Source of the DNA: Oscillospiraceae bacterium
GTDB lineage: Bacteria; Bacillota; Clostridia; Oscillospirales; Acutalibacteraceae
NCBI GenBank assembly: GCA_031262125.1
Contig: JAISII010000118.1
Location: 1 to 33,918 of the forward strand
Direction: 5' to 3'
DNA: 33,918 bases
Shown here: piece by piece, positions 8,261 to 17,745 of the stretch
Position numbering within the stretch: the first letter of the stretch is position 1
How the letters are laid out: each line of letters begins with the position of its first letter
The notes under the pieces: generated by a model
Seen by the model: only the letters and a program-made list of their open reading frames with translations
What the model was told of the DNA's origin: nothing
Databases searched by the model: none
Translations under genes and position numbers: made by a program

Positions 8261-8440
8261 TTACGGTTCAGATTTTTCAGAATTTACACTTGCAACATAT
8301 TTTTCTTTGGACAAAATCTTCTGTTTATCCAAAGATACATAATCACATATGACTGTTTTTAAAAAAGTATTAAAATCTTTATCCTTGCCAATATGCGAAT
8401 ACATAACGCTGCTAATTTTTGTTTCAACCGGTTTTCTCAT
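8261..8440 (-). CDS. Small hypothetical protein upstream of the recombinase
   Basis: A 59-aa open frame on the minus strand starts at ATG 8440 and ends with TAA at 8261. It begins MRKPVETKISS, continues SHIGKDKDFNTFLKTV and ends SEKSEP. It is hydrophilic and probably helical, with a short basic N-terminus. It lies 97 bases upstream of the recombinase in the same direction. A weak AAGAAAGAAG precedes the start. Its codon use is coding-like and its position suggests a recombination directionality factor or a small DNA-binding mobilisation protein. No family is recognised, so either role is inference. Confidence 0.55.
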   Translation of the reverse strand: MRKPVETKISSVMYSHIGKDKDFNTFLKTVICDYVSLDKQKILSKEKYVASVNSEKSEP

Positions 8441-8870
8441 AAGAATTATTCTTCTTTCTTAAATTCACAACCCCCATAAGAACCCGCATTACTGCGGAAT
8501 TGAGTTATTGTGACCCCTTGTAGATAGTAAATCATGTTTTTGCAACCCCTATGGTCAAAATGAACAAAAAGGGCTGTAAACCCGCTTGCGGTCGGCGTTG
8601 CCGTCCGCAATGAATCGGCGTAGGGGTGCTTTGCAACCCCGAGCCTTTAACCTGCACACTTTTCGACAGGTAGAAAGAATATTAAGTTCGTCATTTTGCC
8701 GATTTGTACAAGCGGCGAGCATCGCCAAATTTTGCGTTCTACCTTTTATTCGGGGAATGTACCACCCTCGCCAAAAAATCGCACACAGAGCGAACACGGC
8801 GGCGATGAATCGGCAGAAAAAGAAGAAGGCAAGGAGGCAAGGTTCTAAAGAGGTTACCCACTTACACCCT
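8441..8870. other. Hairpin-rich non-coding region, candidate oriT/origin
   Basis: No convincing gene is seen in these 430 bases. They hold three strong palindromes: CCGCA-ttac-TGCGG (8484-8497), a GC-rich stem TTGCGG..CCGCAA with inner CGGC-gtt-GCCG (8586-8610), and GGGGT..ACCCC (8623-8640). TTGCAACCCC occurs twice as a direct repeat (8540-8549, 8631-8640). Such density between a RepA-like ATPase and a recombinase suits a transfer or replication origin. No relaxase gene is present in the element, so transfer would need one in trans. Confidence 0.4.
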
Positions 8871-9833
8871 TCATTCTGTTTTCGACAAGCTCCATACCCA
8901 ACGCTTGCCGCTTTTTTCTGCAATAACACCGAGATTGCTTTTTGCTGCTTTTACAGTGCGTTCGCAGATGCCAAGTGTTTTTGCTCGGTTGTAGACATCT
9001 ACCGCCGGAGTCGATTCTGTGAGCATTTCCTTAATGAGTTCTTCTGCTAACATGGTTTTGGTTTGTACCATACCGTTGCCCGACAATAACTCGTCCACCG
9101 TAGTTTCGCAAAAGCCTTTCCAGCAAACAGCACCGCCGTCGGTGATTTCAAAGGCGATAGACTTTCCGGCAGGAGCAAGACTGCTTTTGTCGTGTGCCGC
9201 AATCCGCAAAGAGGGATTTCCTTTTGTTCTGCCGATAAGCAAAACACTTCGTGCCGCCGCACGGAAATCAATAGAGCCAAGCCCTCGGTAAGATGATTTC
9301 ATACCTTGAGCTTTGTTCATATGCCCGATTAGAATTATCGCACTGCCGGTTTGCTCCGCAACGATTGCCAGCCGAGAGAGTATGGGGCGTACTTCGTTGG
9401 CACGGTGCATATCAATACCGCCGCCGAGGTAGGCTTGCAGCGGGTCAAGGATGATTACTTTTGCACCTGTTTCGATAATGGCTTTACCCAGTCGTTCATC
9501 TGTAAGGGTCAGCCCTTGCTCGGATTCATCAATCACCAACACCTTAGAGCAGTCGGCATCGGAGGCAATCAGCCGTGGCTTTATGGTATCCGCCAAACCG
9601 TCCTCTGCTGTTTGATAAATCACACACACAGGGCCACTCCGTATTTTCTCACCCGGCAGCGGGTTGCCCTGTGTTAGCAATGCCACCAGTGCGAGTATAA
9701 AAGTTGTTTTGCCTTCGCCTGGGTCGCCCTGCACGATGGTCAGTTTGCCGAGCGGAATATACGGATGCCAGAGCCAATGCACCTGCTCTGCCGCTATATC
9801 AGCCATATTGATGAGTTTTAGTTCTTTTTTCAT
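8871..9833 (-). CDS. RepA-like AAA family ATPase (AAA_25, plasmid/phage replicative helicase type)
   Basis: This 320-aa RecA-fold ATPase has Walker A GDPGEGKTT (residues 36-44), a Walker B strand AKVIILDPLQAYLGGG and the following IILIGHMNKAQG. Such proteins are common in integrative mobilisable elements and plasmids, where they are annotated RepA-like and thought to act as hexameric helicases in element replication. A C-terminal winged-helix-like region ends GKRWVWSLSK. ATG 9833 is chosen because GAGGTGA stands 8 bases before it; the in-frame GTG at 9845 falls inside that ribosome site. The gene faces the same way as the recombinase. Confidence 0.85.
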   Translation of the reverse strand: MKKELKLINMADIAAEQVHWLWHPYIPLGKLTIVQGDPGEGKTTFILALVALLTQGNPLPGEKIRSGPVCVIYQTAEDGLADTIKPRLIASDADCSKVLVIDESEQGLTLTDERLGKAIIETGAKVIILDPLQAYLGGGIDMHRANEVRPILSRLAIVAEQTGSAIILIGHMNKAQGMKSSYRGLGSIDFRAAARSVLLIGRTKGNPSLRIAAHDKSSLAPAGKSIAFEITDGGAVCWKGFCETTVDELLSGNGMVQTKTMLAEELIKEMLTESTPAVDVYNRAKTLGICERTVKAAKSNLGVIAEKSGKRWVWSLSKTE

Positions 9834-9864
9834 GTTCGTTTTCACCTCATTTCTTTATTGGAGT

Positions 9865-9885
9865 ACCTGCTCAGATTGAGCGGGT
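9865..9885. promoter_or_regulatory. Inverted repeat before the RepA-like gene
   Basis: ACCTGCTCA-gat-TGAGCGGGT is a 9-bp palindrome with one mismatch, 32 bases upstream of the RepA-like start. It could be an operator or a leader hairpin; on the plus strand it is followed by a T-rich run and would look like a terminator. Confidence 0.4.
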
Positions 9886-9892
9886 GTTTTTC

Positions 9893-9981
9893 TTTTTTTG
9901 CAAAGGGTAAAGAGTTAAGATAGCGTATAACCTTTTGCAAAAAAATATTCCCCTACTTTTTAAGCCGAAAAAAGCAGGGGT
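9893..9981. terminator. Tandem hairpins in the divergent region
   Basis: Two stems lie between the divergent RepA-like gene and the defence-like operon. One is TTTTTTTGCAAAGGGT (9893-9908) with its near-perfect complement at 9929-9945. The other is CCCCTACTTTTT with AAAAAGCAGGGG (9950-9980). Both have A/T-rich flanks and could insulate the two transcription units. Confidence 0.45.
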
Positions 9982-10047
9982 TGATAACCAGAATTTATAT
10001 TTTTTTGTTTTAAACTACAATTTTTGCTTTATGTTTTCTCTTTTTTC

Positions 10048-10076
10048 TTTACATTTTGACGACATTTTGTTACAAT
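10048..10076 (+). promoter_or_regulatory. Promoter of the helicase operon
   Basis: TTTACA (10048-10053) and TACAAT (10071-10076) with a 17-bp spacer, 68 bases before the chosen start of the first operon gene. Confidence 0.6.
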
Positions 10077-10144
10077 ATATGCAAATGGAAAATAATCCAT
10101 GCTCGCCCGTGCAAGTGTGTAGATAAATGACAGGGGTGGAAATA

Positions 10145-12949
10145 ATGAATGAAATTGACAACAACAAATTGAATGAACTATTCGATATAACCAAACGTGT
10201 TGTAGCAGAAAACAATATAATCGGTAATCATATTTTTTCTGATGAGGAAGCAGAAGACTTAATTGATGTTGCTTCCGGTAGACTTAACGAACTTCGTAAC
10301 TTGCCAATAATTAAAGCTGATATAGAGTATGCTGAACTTATGTTCTGTGCTATTGTGCATATAGCAAAAGGGTTTAAAAGCGATTTGTCAGATAATGATG
10401 ACGGATTTTGGGGATTTGTGTTTAAAACTTTATCTTGCGATGGCTATTTTAATCAAGCTAACTTTTTTGGATATAAATACTTTATAGAAATCATTCGTTA
10501 TTTGTGTGAGTCCCATAAAATTATTTGTGCGATTAAAGGAAAAAAATTCTACGCAACTGTCATGATGCACGCACTCGCTCCAAAACTGGCTATTAACTCT
10601 TTCTTTGACCTTTGCTATAATATTTTCAGCAAGGACTTGGACTTTGCATATAATAACGACCAAGATATAATACTTCGTTCTGTAAGAACCCTCGAAAGCA
10701 AATTTACTGAATTACCAAGTGAAAATGAGCCTGTCAGAATTGGTTCAAAAGCATATAACTTACGCATCGGTTTGAGAAAATTATCTGTACGTGAAGACCT
10801 GCATCCCATACTTGAAAAGCTCTTCGACGATGCCTTAACTGCTATAGATAATGCCTATTATAATAACGATGCTTTTACGGTTAAAGATTATTTCACGCAA
10901 TTGTTGAATGAATGGTGGAAGAGCAAACTCCGCTCCGGACACATTGTTAGCAGCAGAAAAAAGAACCCCCACTTTAAAGCCGTTTTACAAAAGGACATAT
11001 ATGCGTTTTATCAATGCGATGATGACGGTAACATAAATTTGGTTTTACCGCCGATTATTTTAGAAGACAGCACAACCAACCCTAAAATAGAGGTTTTTAT
11101 TGATGACACGCAATTACTGAAAGAAGAATTATGGACAAAGCAAGGTGAAATTCGCACGAACACGAAATCATGGGAAAAACGCCTTAACGAAATTCTTCCG
11201 AAGCAAGTATCAAAAATCAATTTGCGAATTTTGGTAACGCAGTCCGATAATGTTTTGTATGACTCATATGAATCGTTATATAGGGAATACATTCTGTTCT
11301 TAAAAAATCTTGAAACAAAAAAACTACAGCTCATTCCGGGAAATTATATTATTTATACCCTTGAAATCGGAAATCTTAATATTCCAGATGGGCTGTCTAC
11401 TCATACAAAAAATACATATAATCTTCGTGCAAGTGAAGAGGATACAATAATTTCCTGTGATCGAATAGTATATTTCCTTTCTGAAGATGCCCGCAGTAGC
11501 TCTCGTGCTTATATTACTGGAGCGATGATTTTTGCGACATACATGACCGAGCAAAATGAGTATCCTGTTTATAATGGTGAGCCATATCTTTTGCTATCAA
11601 ATATTGAAGATGAAAACGCCTATGAAGTATGGTTAAACGGCAAAAGAAAACTACTATCAAATCTCAAATCTGAATTGTTTGATAATTACAAACGCTATCG
11701 ACTCACCGAGTTTTTAGAAAAAAACGCACTCAACAATTTTCTCATTAAATCTAATGTTACGAACAAGCCGCTGCTTGACTTGCAATTTTTTTACAGTCCT
11801 TTTCTTGAAATTCAATTTGACAGCCGTTGGTATTACGGCGATAAAAACGGTAGTTGTACCGTTTTTACAGATAAAAGTGGGCAAACCCTTGTTGTGGCTG
11901 TTTCTGCTCTGAATAGGACAGTTTCATTCGAAGTATTTAATGGTCGGCTTATTATCGATGTACCAAGGCTATCTTGGCGAATTGATAATAACGACTGGAA
12001 CTATGCCCCGCAATCAACACCGCTTTTCTATCGGACAGCTATGGTTAACTCGTCAAGCCTTGAATTGGATATTCCTAAAGGTATAAATCTGAACTGTTAT
12101 GCTACCTCAAATCTTAAAACAGAATTGTTAAACAAAGGCAATTTCTATGAATTAGGGAAAGAGATTTATACAAGCAGCCATATTGATAATGATATTATTG
12201 TCTTCGCAAAAATCGACGGCGAGAACATTGAGCTTTGCAACATTGCTATGAAGGAGCAGTTTACTGCTCCTCCGATTCAATATGATGTTTCGCAACAACA
12301 ACTTTTTTTCACTGCAAGAAACTTTATAGGTGATACGGAAGGCAAAATCGTTATTGATTTTGAAGGATACAAAAAAATTGAAATGGATAGCCCACCTTTA
12401 GAAAGTTTCATTATTTCCGGGTTAAAGGAAAGCGTATATCCCTGTAAAATTTACCGTCCCAGCAACGGTTTTACGCCAGCTAAGACGATTTGGTCAGGTG
12501 ATGTTGTTGTAGGACAGAAGGAAAAGTTTTTATTTAAAGGAAAACTTCTTCACATACTCAGTGTCAACCTCGGTTGGGGAAGCGACTCTGACGATGTATT
12601 AAAGTGGCTTGTCCCAAGGTTCGAATATTACATAGATAGAATTACGGGCGTATATGATGAAAAAGATGAACAATGGTATTACATTGGCAAATTGTATGTT
12701 TATGATTATCGTGGTGAAAAACGATACCTTAACGCACAAAAGAATTCAAGAGAAGAGTACGAGACAATCAACCCTGTTCGTTTAGAATTTCGTACTAAGA
12801 ATTCATTTTGGCTTGTTGCAGGTTATAAATATGGTTCTGAATTTTTAGGTGAATTGATGTTTGAAGAAGAATCCGGTCGAATTAGCAACAATGACCGTAT
12901 TGGCAAAACAATAAACCTATATAGATGTGAGGTTATGAATAATGTTTAA
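10145..12949 (+). CDS. Large protein of unknown function, partner of the DUF1998 helicase (DruH-like position)
   Basis: This 934-aa protein matches no family I recognise. The start at ATG 10145 follows AGGGGTGG by 6 bases; an in-frame ATG at 10127 lies before that site. Residues up to about 300 look helical (HSP-like repeats such as YFIEIIRYLCESHKI, ATVMMHALAPKLAI, a Trp-rich LLNEWWKSKLR). From about 330 on it looks beta-rich (LQFFYSPFLEIQFD, FRTKNSFWLVAGYKY), like stacked sandwich domains. No signal peptide, transmembrane segment, nuclease motif or P-loop is seen. It overlaps the helicase gene by 8 bases, so the two proteins are probably made in fixed ratio. In Druantia type III a large unknown protein (DruH) precedes the DruE helicase; homology to DruH is not shown here. 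Confidence 0.85.
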   Translation: MNEIDNNKLNELFDITKRVVAENNIIGNHIFSDEEAEDLIDVASGRLNELRNLPIIKADIEYAELMFCAIVHIAKGFKSDLSDNDDGFWGFVFKTLSCDGYFNQANFFGYKYFIEIIRYLCESHKIICAIKGKKFYATVMMHALAPKLAINSFFDLCYNIFSKDLDFAYNNDQDIILRSVRTLESKFTELPSENEPVRIGSKAYNLRIGLRKLSVREDLHPILEKLFDDALTAIDNAYYNNDAFTVKDYFTQLLNEWWKSKLRSGHIVSSRKKNPHFKAVLQKDIYAFYQCDDDGNINLVLPPIILEDSTTNPKIEVFIDDTQLLKEELWTKQGEIRTNTKSWEKRLNEILPKQVSKINLRILVTQSDNVLYDSYESLYREYILFLKNLETKKLQLIPGNYIIYTLEIGNLNIPDGLSTHTKNTYNLRASEEDTIISCDRIVYFLSEDARSSSRAYITGAMIFATYMTEQNEYPVYNGEPYLLLSNIEDENAYEVWLNGKRKLLSNLKSELFDNYKRYRLTEFLEKNALNNFLIKSNVTNKPLLDLQFFYSPFLEIQFDSRWYYGDKNGSCTVFTDKSGQTLVVAVSALNRTVSFEVFNGRLIIDVPRLSWRIDNNDWNYAPQSTPLFYRTAMVNSSSLELDIPKGINLNCYATSNLKTELLNKGNFYELGKEIYTSSHIDNDIIVFAKIDGENIELCNIAMKEQFTAPPIQYDVSQQQLFFTARNFIGDTEGKIVIDFEGYKKIEMDSPPLESFIISGLKESVYPCKIYRPSNGFTPAKTIWSGDVVVGQKEKFLFKGKLLHILSVNLGWGSDSDDVLKWLVPRFEYYIDRITGVYDEKDEQWYYIGKLYVYDYRGEKRYLNAQKNSREEYETINPVRLEFRTKNSFWLVAGYKYGSEFLGELMFEEESGRISNNDRIGKTINLYRCEVMNNV

Positions 12950-15900
12950 TCCGGCAAAAGCTTCGGAAAACATCAAAAAAGCTTATGTTGATTACATAGC
13001 AACGAGTTATCATTTTAGGAATCCAGTCTTACGGGATAATTTTGTCAAGCAATTAAACGCTACTGTTTCAAATGGTACATTTGTAGAAATCAAGGATATT
13101 TTTAAGACAGGAAAGTCTATTTCAGAATTAATTGATGAAGGCGTTCTTTCCCGCTTATTTAAAGATGTTGAAAAGCAAAAGAATGAAAAAACCAAGATTT
13201 TACCACTTGCCCGACCTCTTTATAAGCATCAAGAAAAAGCGATAAGGCTCATTTCGTCTAAACATAACGTTGTAGTTTCAACCGGTACAGGAAGCGGCAA
13301 AACAAATTGCTTTTTGATACCAATTCTTAACGAGTTGTTGCGAGAACAAGAAGCAGGGTCATTAACATCCGGTGTGAGAGCGATATTTATATCCCCTATG
13401 AATGCACTTGCAAACGACCAAATCGGCAATTTGCGAGAGTTACTTATGTATTATCCTGACATTACATTCGGAGTTTACAATGGCGGCACTGAACAGGAGG
13501 AAAAAGCCGCCGAAAACGTATATAGAGCAATGTTTGAAAAAGCTAAGTACCCTAAGTTGCGTAGTCCTTTGCCAAATGAAAAAATATCTCGTGCCTCTAT
13601 GCGTGAAGCGCCTCCTAACATAGTTTTTACTAATTATGCAATGTTGGAGCATATGCTCTTGCGTCCGGACGACGATAAAATCTTCAGTAACAGTGAGTTG
13701 AAATTTGTAGTCCTTGATGAAGCTCATGTGTATAACGGTGCAAAAGGTATTGAGACAAGCTTTCTTATGAGCCGTTTGTCCGGCAGAATTAAATCAAATC
13801 CTCAATTCATTCTGACCAGTGCTACCCTTGGCGGAGGGTATGGAAATGAAGAAGAAACAAATGCCGATATTGTGAAATTTGCAACTGCACTTAGCGGAAA
13901 AGCATTTAATACCACTGACATTGTAAAAGGTGAGCGTGAAACGTATCATCGTCCAAGTGAGCTAATAGACTACCCGGTCGAGTTATTTGTACAGCTGGCA
14001 GCAACCGAAAATGAACAAGATTTATTCGTTGATGATATTATTGCTGAATATAATTTATCAAATTCGAGCGAAGATATAAACGAATTTTATTATAATACTA
14101 TTATAGGCTCTTCTTTATATTGGCGGCTTCGCCGGTATTCCGACCGAATTCGATCTATTCATGAATTAGCTAAAGCAATTGAGCTAACCGATGATGCCGT
14201 AATCTCTTTTATTGCTCTTTGCACAAAAGCACGAAAAAACGGTAAAGCTCTATTGGACGCACGTTATCATTATTTTGTGCGAACGCTTGACGGTGCATAT
14301 TTGCGTGCTGAGGATTATAATAGCTTGTCACTCGAAAGAAAAACTTTTGGCGACGGAAAAGCTTACTTTGAAATAGCGGTTTGCAATGACTGCGGAAAGC
14401 TTGCTTATTGCGGGATTGTGAGAGACAATAAGCTGCAGCAAGCTCGCCACGAAGACCCGAAAGTTGAATTTTTTCAAGCGATTATTGAAGGTGATATTGA
14501 ACTTTCAGATGACGACAAAATAGAAGCAGCTGAAACCATTCGATCAAACCCCTTTGTTTTATGCAAGAATTGCGGGGCTATAGTGCCAAAAGATGAAGAC
14601 CATAATAAATGGTGTTTATGCGGAAATACCGAACCGTTAGTATTATATTCTGCATCAAAAGTGTCGTCTGCCTCGAAAGGTAAATGTTTAAACTGCAATG
14701 GAACTCTGAGGAGATTTTACCTTGGTTATGATGCCGCGACCAGCGTGCTTGCAACAGCTCTTTATGAGGAATTGCCATACCAGACCTACGAAGATGCAAT
14801 TGATACTATGCCTCAAAAAAATATATTTATGGCTTCCACAGTTAAGCAAAAGAAAATAAAACAAGAAGGGCGACAATTTATTGTTTTCTCTGATAGCCGT
14901 CAAGGGGCGGCGAAATTCGCTTGTCATTTAGGAGATATTTATAAAGAATTTTTACGACGTAGGAGTATTTGGAAAATTGTTGATGAGAAAAAGCAACATT
15001 ACCCCAACGGGATACCTCTTTTAGACTTCGTTGGAATTTTAGAAAACAACTTTTCAACGAAACAGGTTTTCAGAGAGGACAATTCCCCGAACGGAAAACC
15101 CTCAGCACTTGAAGCTCGCCGCAATGCGTGGGTTGCTATATTGAACGAATTATATAATTACAAACGTGCAAATTCACTTTTTTCATTGGGCAAAATTACG
15201 TTTCAATACTTGGGTATAACAGATGAATTGGTTGAAGGTGTTGCCAATAATTATAAAAAAACGCCTAATGACGTGAGAAACTTTTTAAGTTATTTAGTTT
15301 TTGAAATTGTAAAAACCGCTGCCATTTTTACCGGAGACGAAAATGATTTAAAAGATTCTGACAGAGAATATATTTATTATGCACCTACTCAAAAATATGT
15401 CACTAAAGAGTTTGATACGATTAAGCAATACTTTATTCCACGAGCCAGACAAAAGAAAGATGGTACAGTGTCTTACTCTTCTCAAAGATTTGCAAATACT
15501 AAAAAATTCTTTAATATCAGTGATAATGATGCAATAGAGTTATTAAGGGACTTCTGGGATTATCTTATTTCACCAAATAATCCGTATCAGTTTATAAACC
15601 TGCAAGGCGATGGGAAGAAATACTTGATTCCCGCAAAAGGTTTTAATATTCTGATTGAAGGCAACGAAGGCGCAAAGTGGTGGCAATGTAATAAATGCGG
15701 AGACATTGAGCAATTCAATATTGAAGGAAAATGTCTTAACCGCAAATGCGACGGTCATTTACATCCATTTGATGCATCAATATACCGGTCTGAGCATTAT
15801 TATGCAAAGCTATATGATGTCAAAAGACTTGCTCCTCTTTTCATTAAAGAGCACACAGCACAACTCGCAAAAAAGGATGCACTTGATTATCAGCAAATGT

Positions 15901-17723
15901 TTATCCGCAAAGAAATAAATGCTTTGTCTTGTTCAACCACCTTTGAAATGGGTGTTGATGTAGGTGGTTTGGAAACCGTCTTTTTGCGTAATATGCCGCC
16001 ACTGCCGTCAAATTATGCACAAAGGGTGGGGCGCGCAGGCAGAAGTAGAGATGCAGCGGCTTTCGCATTGACTTTTGCTCGCCTTTCTTCACACGATATG
16101 ACCTTTTTTAATGAGCCAAAATTGATGATTAGCGGCAAAATAATGCCTCCAATTTTTAAACTTGAAAACAGAAAAATATTGCTAAGGCACATCTATGCGG
16201 TTGCTTTTGCTATGTATTTTCAACTAAATCCCGAACAGTATAATCATAATGTTGCAAGTAAATTTATTAATCAAAAAGGCTACAAAGATTTTGAGCGATG
16301 GCTCAATGCTCATCCGACCAATCTATCTGATATGCTTAAACGTTCATTTCCGCAAGAAGGCCATAATCTTGTTGGAATACATTCATTTGACTGGTTGGAT
16401 GATTTTATTGGAGATAACGGAGCATTTACTAAGAGAATACAAATTTTTGAAAATGATGTAGTTTATCTAAAAAAACAAATTGAAAAAGCACATAAAGAGC
16501 ATGATGTTAATCACGAGGCTTTTTTAGTAAGACAAAAGAAACGTTATGAAAATAATGAGTTGATTGACTTTCTTGTAAGAGGCGGCATTCTACCAAAGTA
16601 CGGCTTTCCTATAGACTCTGTTGAGCTGACAAAAAATATTGCCGACCCCAAATCGTCAGATCTTAATTTAACTCGTGATTTGGCTGTTGCAATAGCTGAT
16701 TATGCACCTTCCTCTGAGGTGGTCGCAAACGGCAGAATGTTCACCAGTCGATATATAAAGAAGCCGCTTATATCCGGCAGAACAAAGGATTGGGATATTT
16801 CGTACATTTCGGAATGTCCGGATTGCAAAGCAATTAACTACTCACGACTCCCTGTTGATTCAGAAGGTCAGAAATGTGTTTCGTGTGAGTGCACCTTATA
16901 TCGCAGAGATTTCAGCAAGAGCATTGAACCTCGTGCAGGCTTTCTTGCGGAAAAAACAGATAAAGACGTCCCAATGTCAAAACAACAAGACAGACACTAC
17001 AGAACAGAAGCTTTCTTTGTTGGAGACCCTGACAGTATTAAACTTGATGAATTCGAAGTGGACTTGGGGAATGCAAGTGCACGATTAACATCCACAACAA
17101 ACGACTCTCTTGTGGTAAAATCTAAAAGCGATTTTTACGTTTGCCACGATTGTGGTTATACAATTGCTGACGATGAGCATGATAAGACCAATAAATACAA
17201 CTATGTTAAGGGTGTGCCATCCATAAAGCTTAAGTCAGAGAAAGATAAGCACGAGAAATCATTTTCTACACAAAAGTGTTCTTGCGAGGAGCTACACAAA
17301 TATACAATTCACCACGAATTCAAGACTGATCTCACCCGCATTTCCTTTGATACGGATACTTCAGATTATCAAACACTATTATCGGCAATGTATGCAATAT
17401 TAAATGCGATGTCACGAATTCTTAATATTGAGCGACGAGACATTGCCGCTTGTTTGACATGGGACGAAAAAGACGGTGACAGAGCACATGATATTATAAT
17501 TTATGATTCCGTTCCCGGTGGTGCAGGTCATTCGCGCCGATTAGTTACACCAGATGCAGAAATACTTAAAGTAATAATCCGCGATGCCATAGCTAATTTA
17601 TCATCACACGATTGCTCTCCCTCGTGTTATAGTTGTTTGAGGAGCTATGACAACCAGACCTTTCATGAAAAACTAAACCGTGAAGCCGCTTTGGACTTCT
17701 TGAGGTCAATAGCATCACCTTAA
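12942..17723 (+). CDS. DEAH-box helicase with zinc clusters and C-terminal DUF1998/MZB region (DruE-like)
   Basis: This 1593-aa superfamily 2 helicase has Walker A STGTGSGKT (113-121), ISPMNALANDQ (motif Ia), DEAH (259-262), TSAT (292-295) and QRVGRAGR (motif VI, 1027-1034). Between and after the RecA lobes are Cys clusters: C481/C484, C541/C544/C558/C560, C582/C585, C916/C919/C931/C936 and C1292/C1295/C1312/C1315. The C-terminus has YDSVPGGAGH and a triad C1558, C1562, C1565 in SCYSCLRSY, as in DUF1998/MZB proteins. It therefore likely translocates on DNA in the cytoplasm. The same layout marks DruE of Druantia and is split between DrmA and DrmB in DISARM. The gene lies in an AT-rich operon inside an integrated element, which supports a defence role. 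Translation starts inside the preceding gene. Confidence 0.93.
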   Translation: MFNPAKASENIKKAYVDYIATSYHFRNPVLRDNFVKQLNATVSNGTFVEIKDIFKTGKSISELIDEGVLSRLFKDVEKQKNEKTKILPLARPLYKHQEKAIRLISSKHNVVVSTGTGSGKTNCFLIPILNELLREQEAGSLTSGVRAIFISPMNALANDQIGNLRELLMYYPDITFGVYNGGTEQEEKAAENVYRAMFEKAKYPKLRSPLPNEKISRASMREAPPNIVFTNYAMLEHMLLRPDDDKIFSNSELKFVVLDEAHVYNGAKGIETSFLMSRLSGRIKSNPQFILTSATLGGGYGNEEETNADIVKFATALSGKAFNTTDIVKGERETYHRPSELIDYPVELFVQLAATENEQDLFVDDIIAEYNLSNSSEDINEFYYNTIIGSSLYWRLRRYSDRIRSIHELAKAIELTDDAVISFIALCTKARKNGKALLDARYHYFVRTLDGAYLRAEDYNSLSLERKTFGDGKAYFEIAVCNDCGKLAYCGIVRDNKLQQARHEDPKVEFFQAIIEGDIELSDDDKIEAAETIRSNPFVLCKNCGAIVPKDEDHNKWCLCGNTEPLVLYSASKVSSASKGKCLNCNGTLRRFYLGYDAATSVLATALYEELPYQTYEDAIDTMPQKNIFMASTVKQKKIKQEGRQFIVFSDSRQGAAKFACHLGDIYKEFLRRRSIWKIVDEKKQHYPNGIPLLDFVGILENNFSTKQVFREDNSPNGKPSALEARRNAWVAILNELYNYKRANSLFSLGKITFQYLGITDELVEGVANNYKKTPNDVRNFLSYLVFEIVKTAAIFTGDENDLKDSDREYIYYAPTQKYVTKEFDTIKQYFIPRARQKKDGTVSYSSQRFANTKKFFNISDNDAIELLRDFWDYLISPNNPYQFINLQGDGKKYLIPAKGFNILIEGNEGAKWWQCNKCGDIEQFNIEGKCLNRKCDGHLHPFDASIYRSEHYYAKLYDVKRLAPLFIKEHTAQLAKKDALDYQQMFIRKEINALSCSTTFEMGVDVGGLETVFLRNMPPLPSNYAQRVGRAGRSRDAAAFALTFARLSSHDMTFFNEPKLMISGKIMPPIFKLENRKILLRHIYAVAFAMYFQLNPEQYNHNVASKFINQKGYKDFERWLNAHPTNLSDMLKRSFPQEGHNLVGIHSFDWLDDFIGDNGAFTKRIQIFENDVVYLKKQIEKAHKEHDVNHEAFLVRQKKRYENNELIDFLVRGGILPKYGFPIDSVELTKNIADPKSSDLNLTRDLAVAIADYAPSSEVVANGRMFTSRYIKKPLISGRTKDWDISYISECPDCKAINYSRLPVDSEGQKCVSCECTLYRRDFSKSIEPRAGFLAEKTDKDVPMSKQQDRHYRTEAFFVGDPDSIKLDEFEVDLGNASARLTSTTNDSLVVKSKSDFYVCHDCGYTIADDEHDKTNKYNYVKGVPSIKLKSEKDKHEKSFSTQKCSCEELHKYTIHHEFKTDLTRISFDTDTSDYQTLLSAMYAILNAMSRILNIERRDIAACLTWDEKDGDRAHDIIIYDSVPGGAGHSRRLVTPDAEILKVIIRDAIANLSSHDCSPSCYSCLRSYDNQTFHEKLNREAALDFLRSIASP

Positions 17724-17745
17724 TAATTTAATTGGAGGTACCAAA

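Noticed and set aside
8154..8352. Plus-strand open frames opposite the recombinase start
   Set aside because: They lack ribosome sites and lie antisense to the recombinase start and the 59-aa gene, which explains the region better.
8555..8929. 124-aa minus-strand frame (and its plus-strand counterpart 8586-9050)
   Set aside because: Cys/Arg-rich composition without domain character, overlap with the RepA-like gene, and several GC-rich hairpins inside; it fits a non-coding region.
12942..17723. DISARM or BREX assignment of the helicase locus
   Set aside because: No DNA methyltransferase, PLD nuclease, PglZ or BrxC-like gene is present, and helicase and DUF1998 are in one protein.
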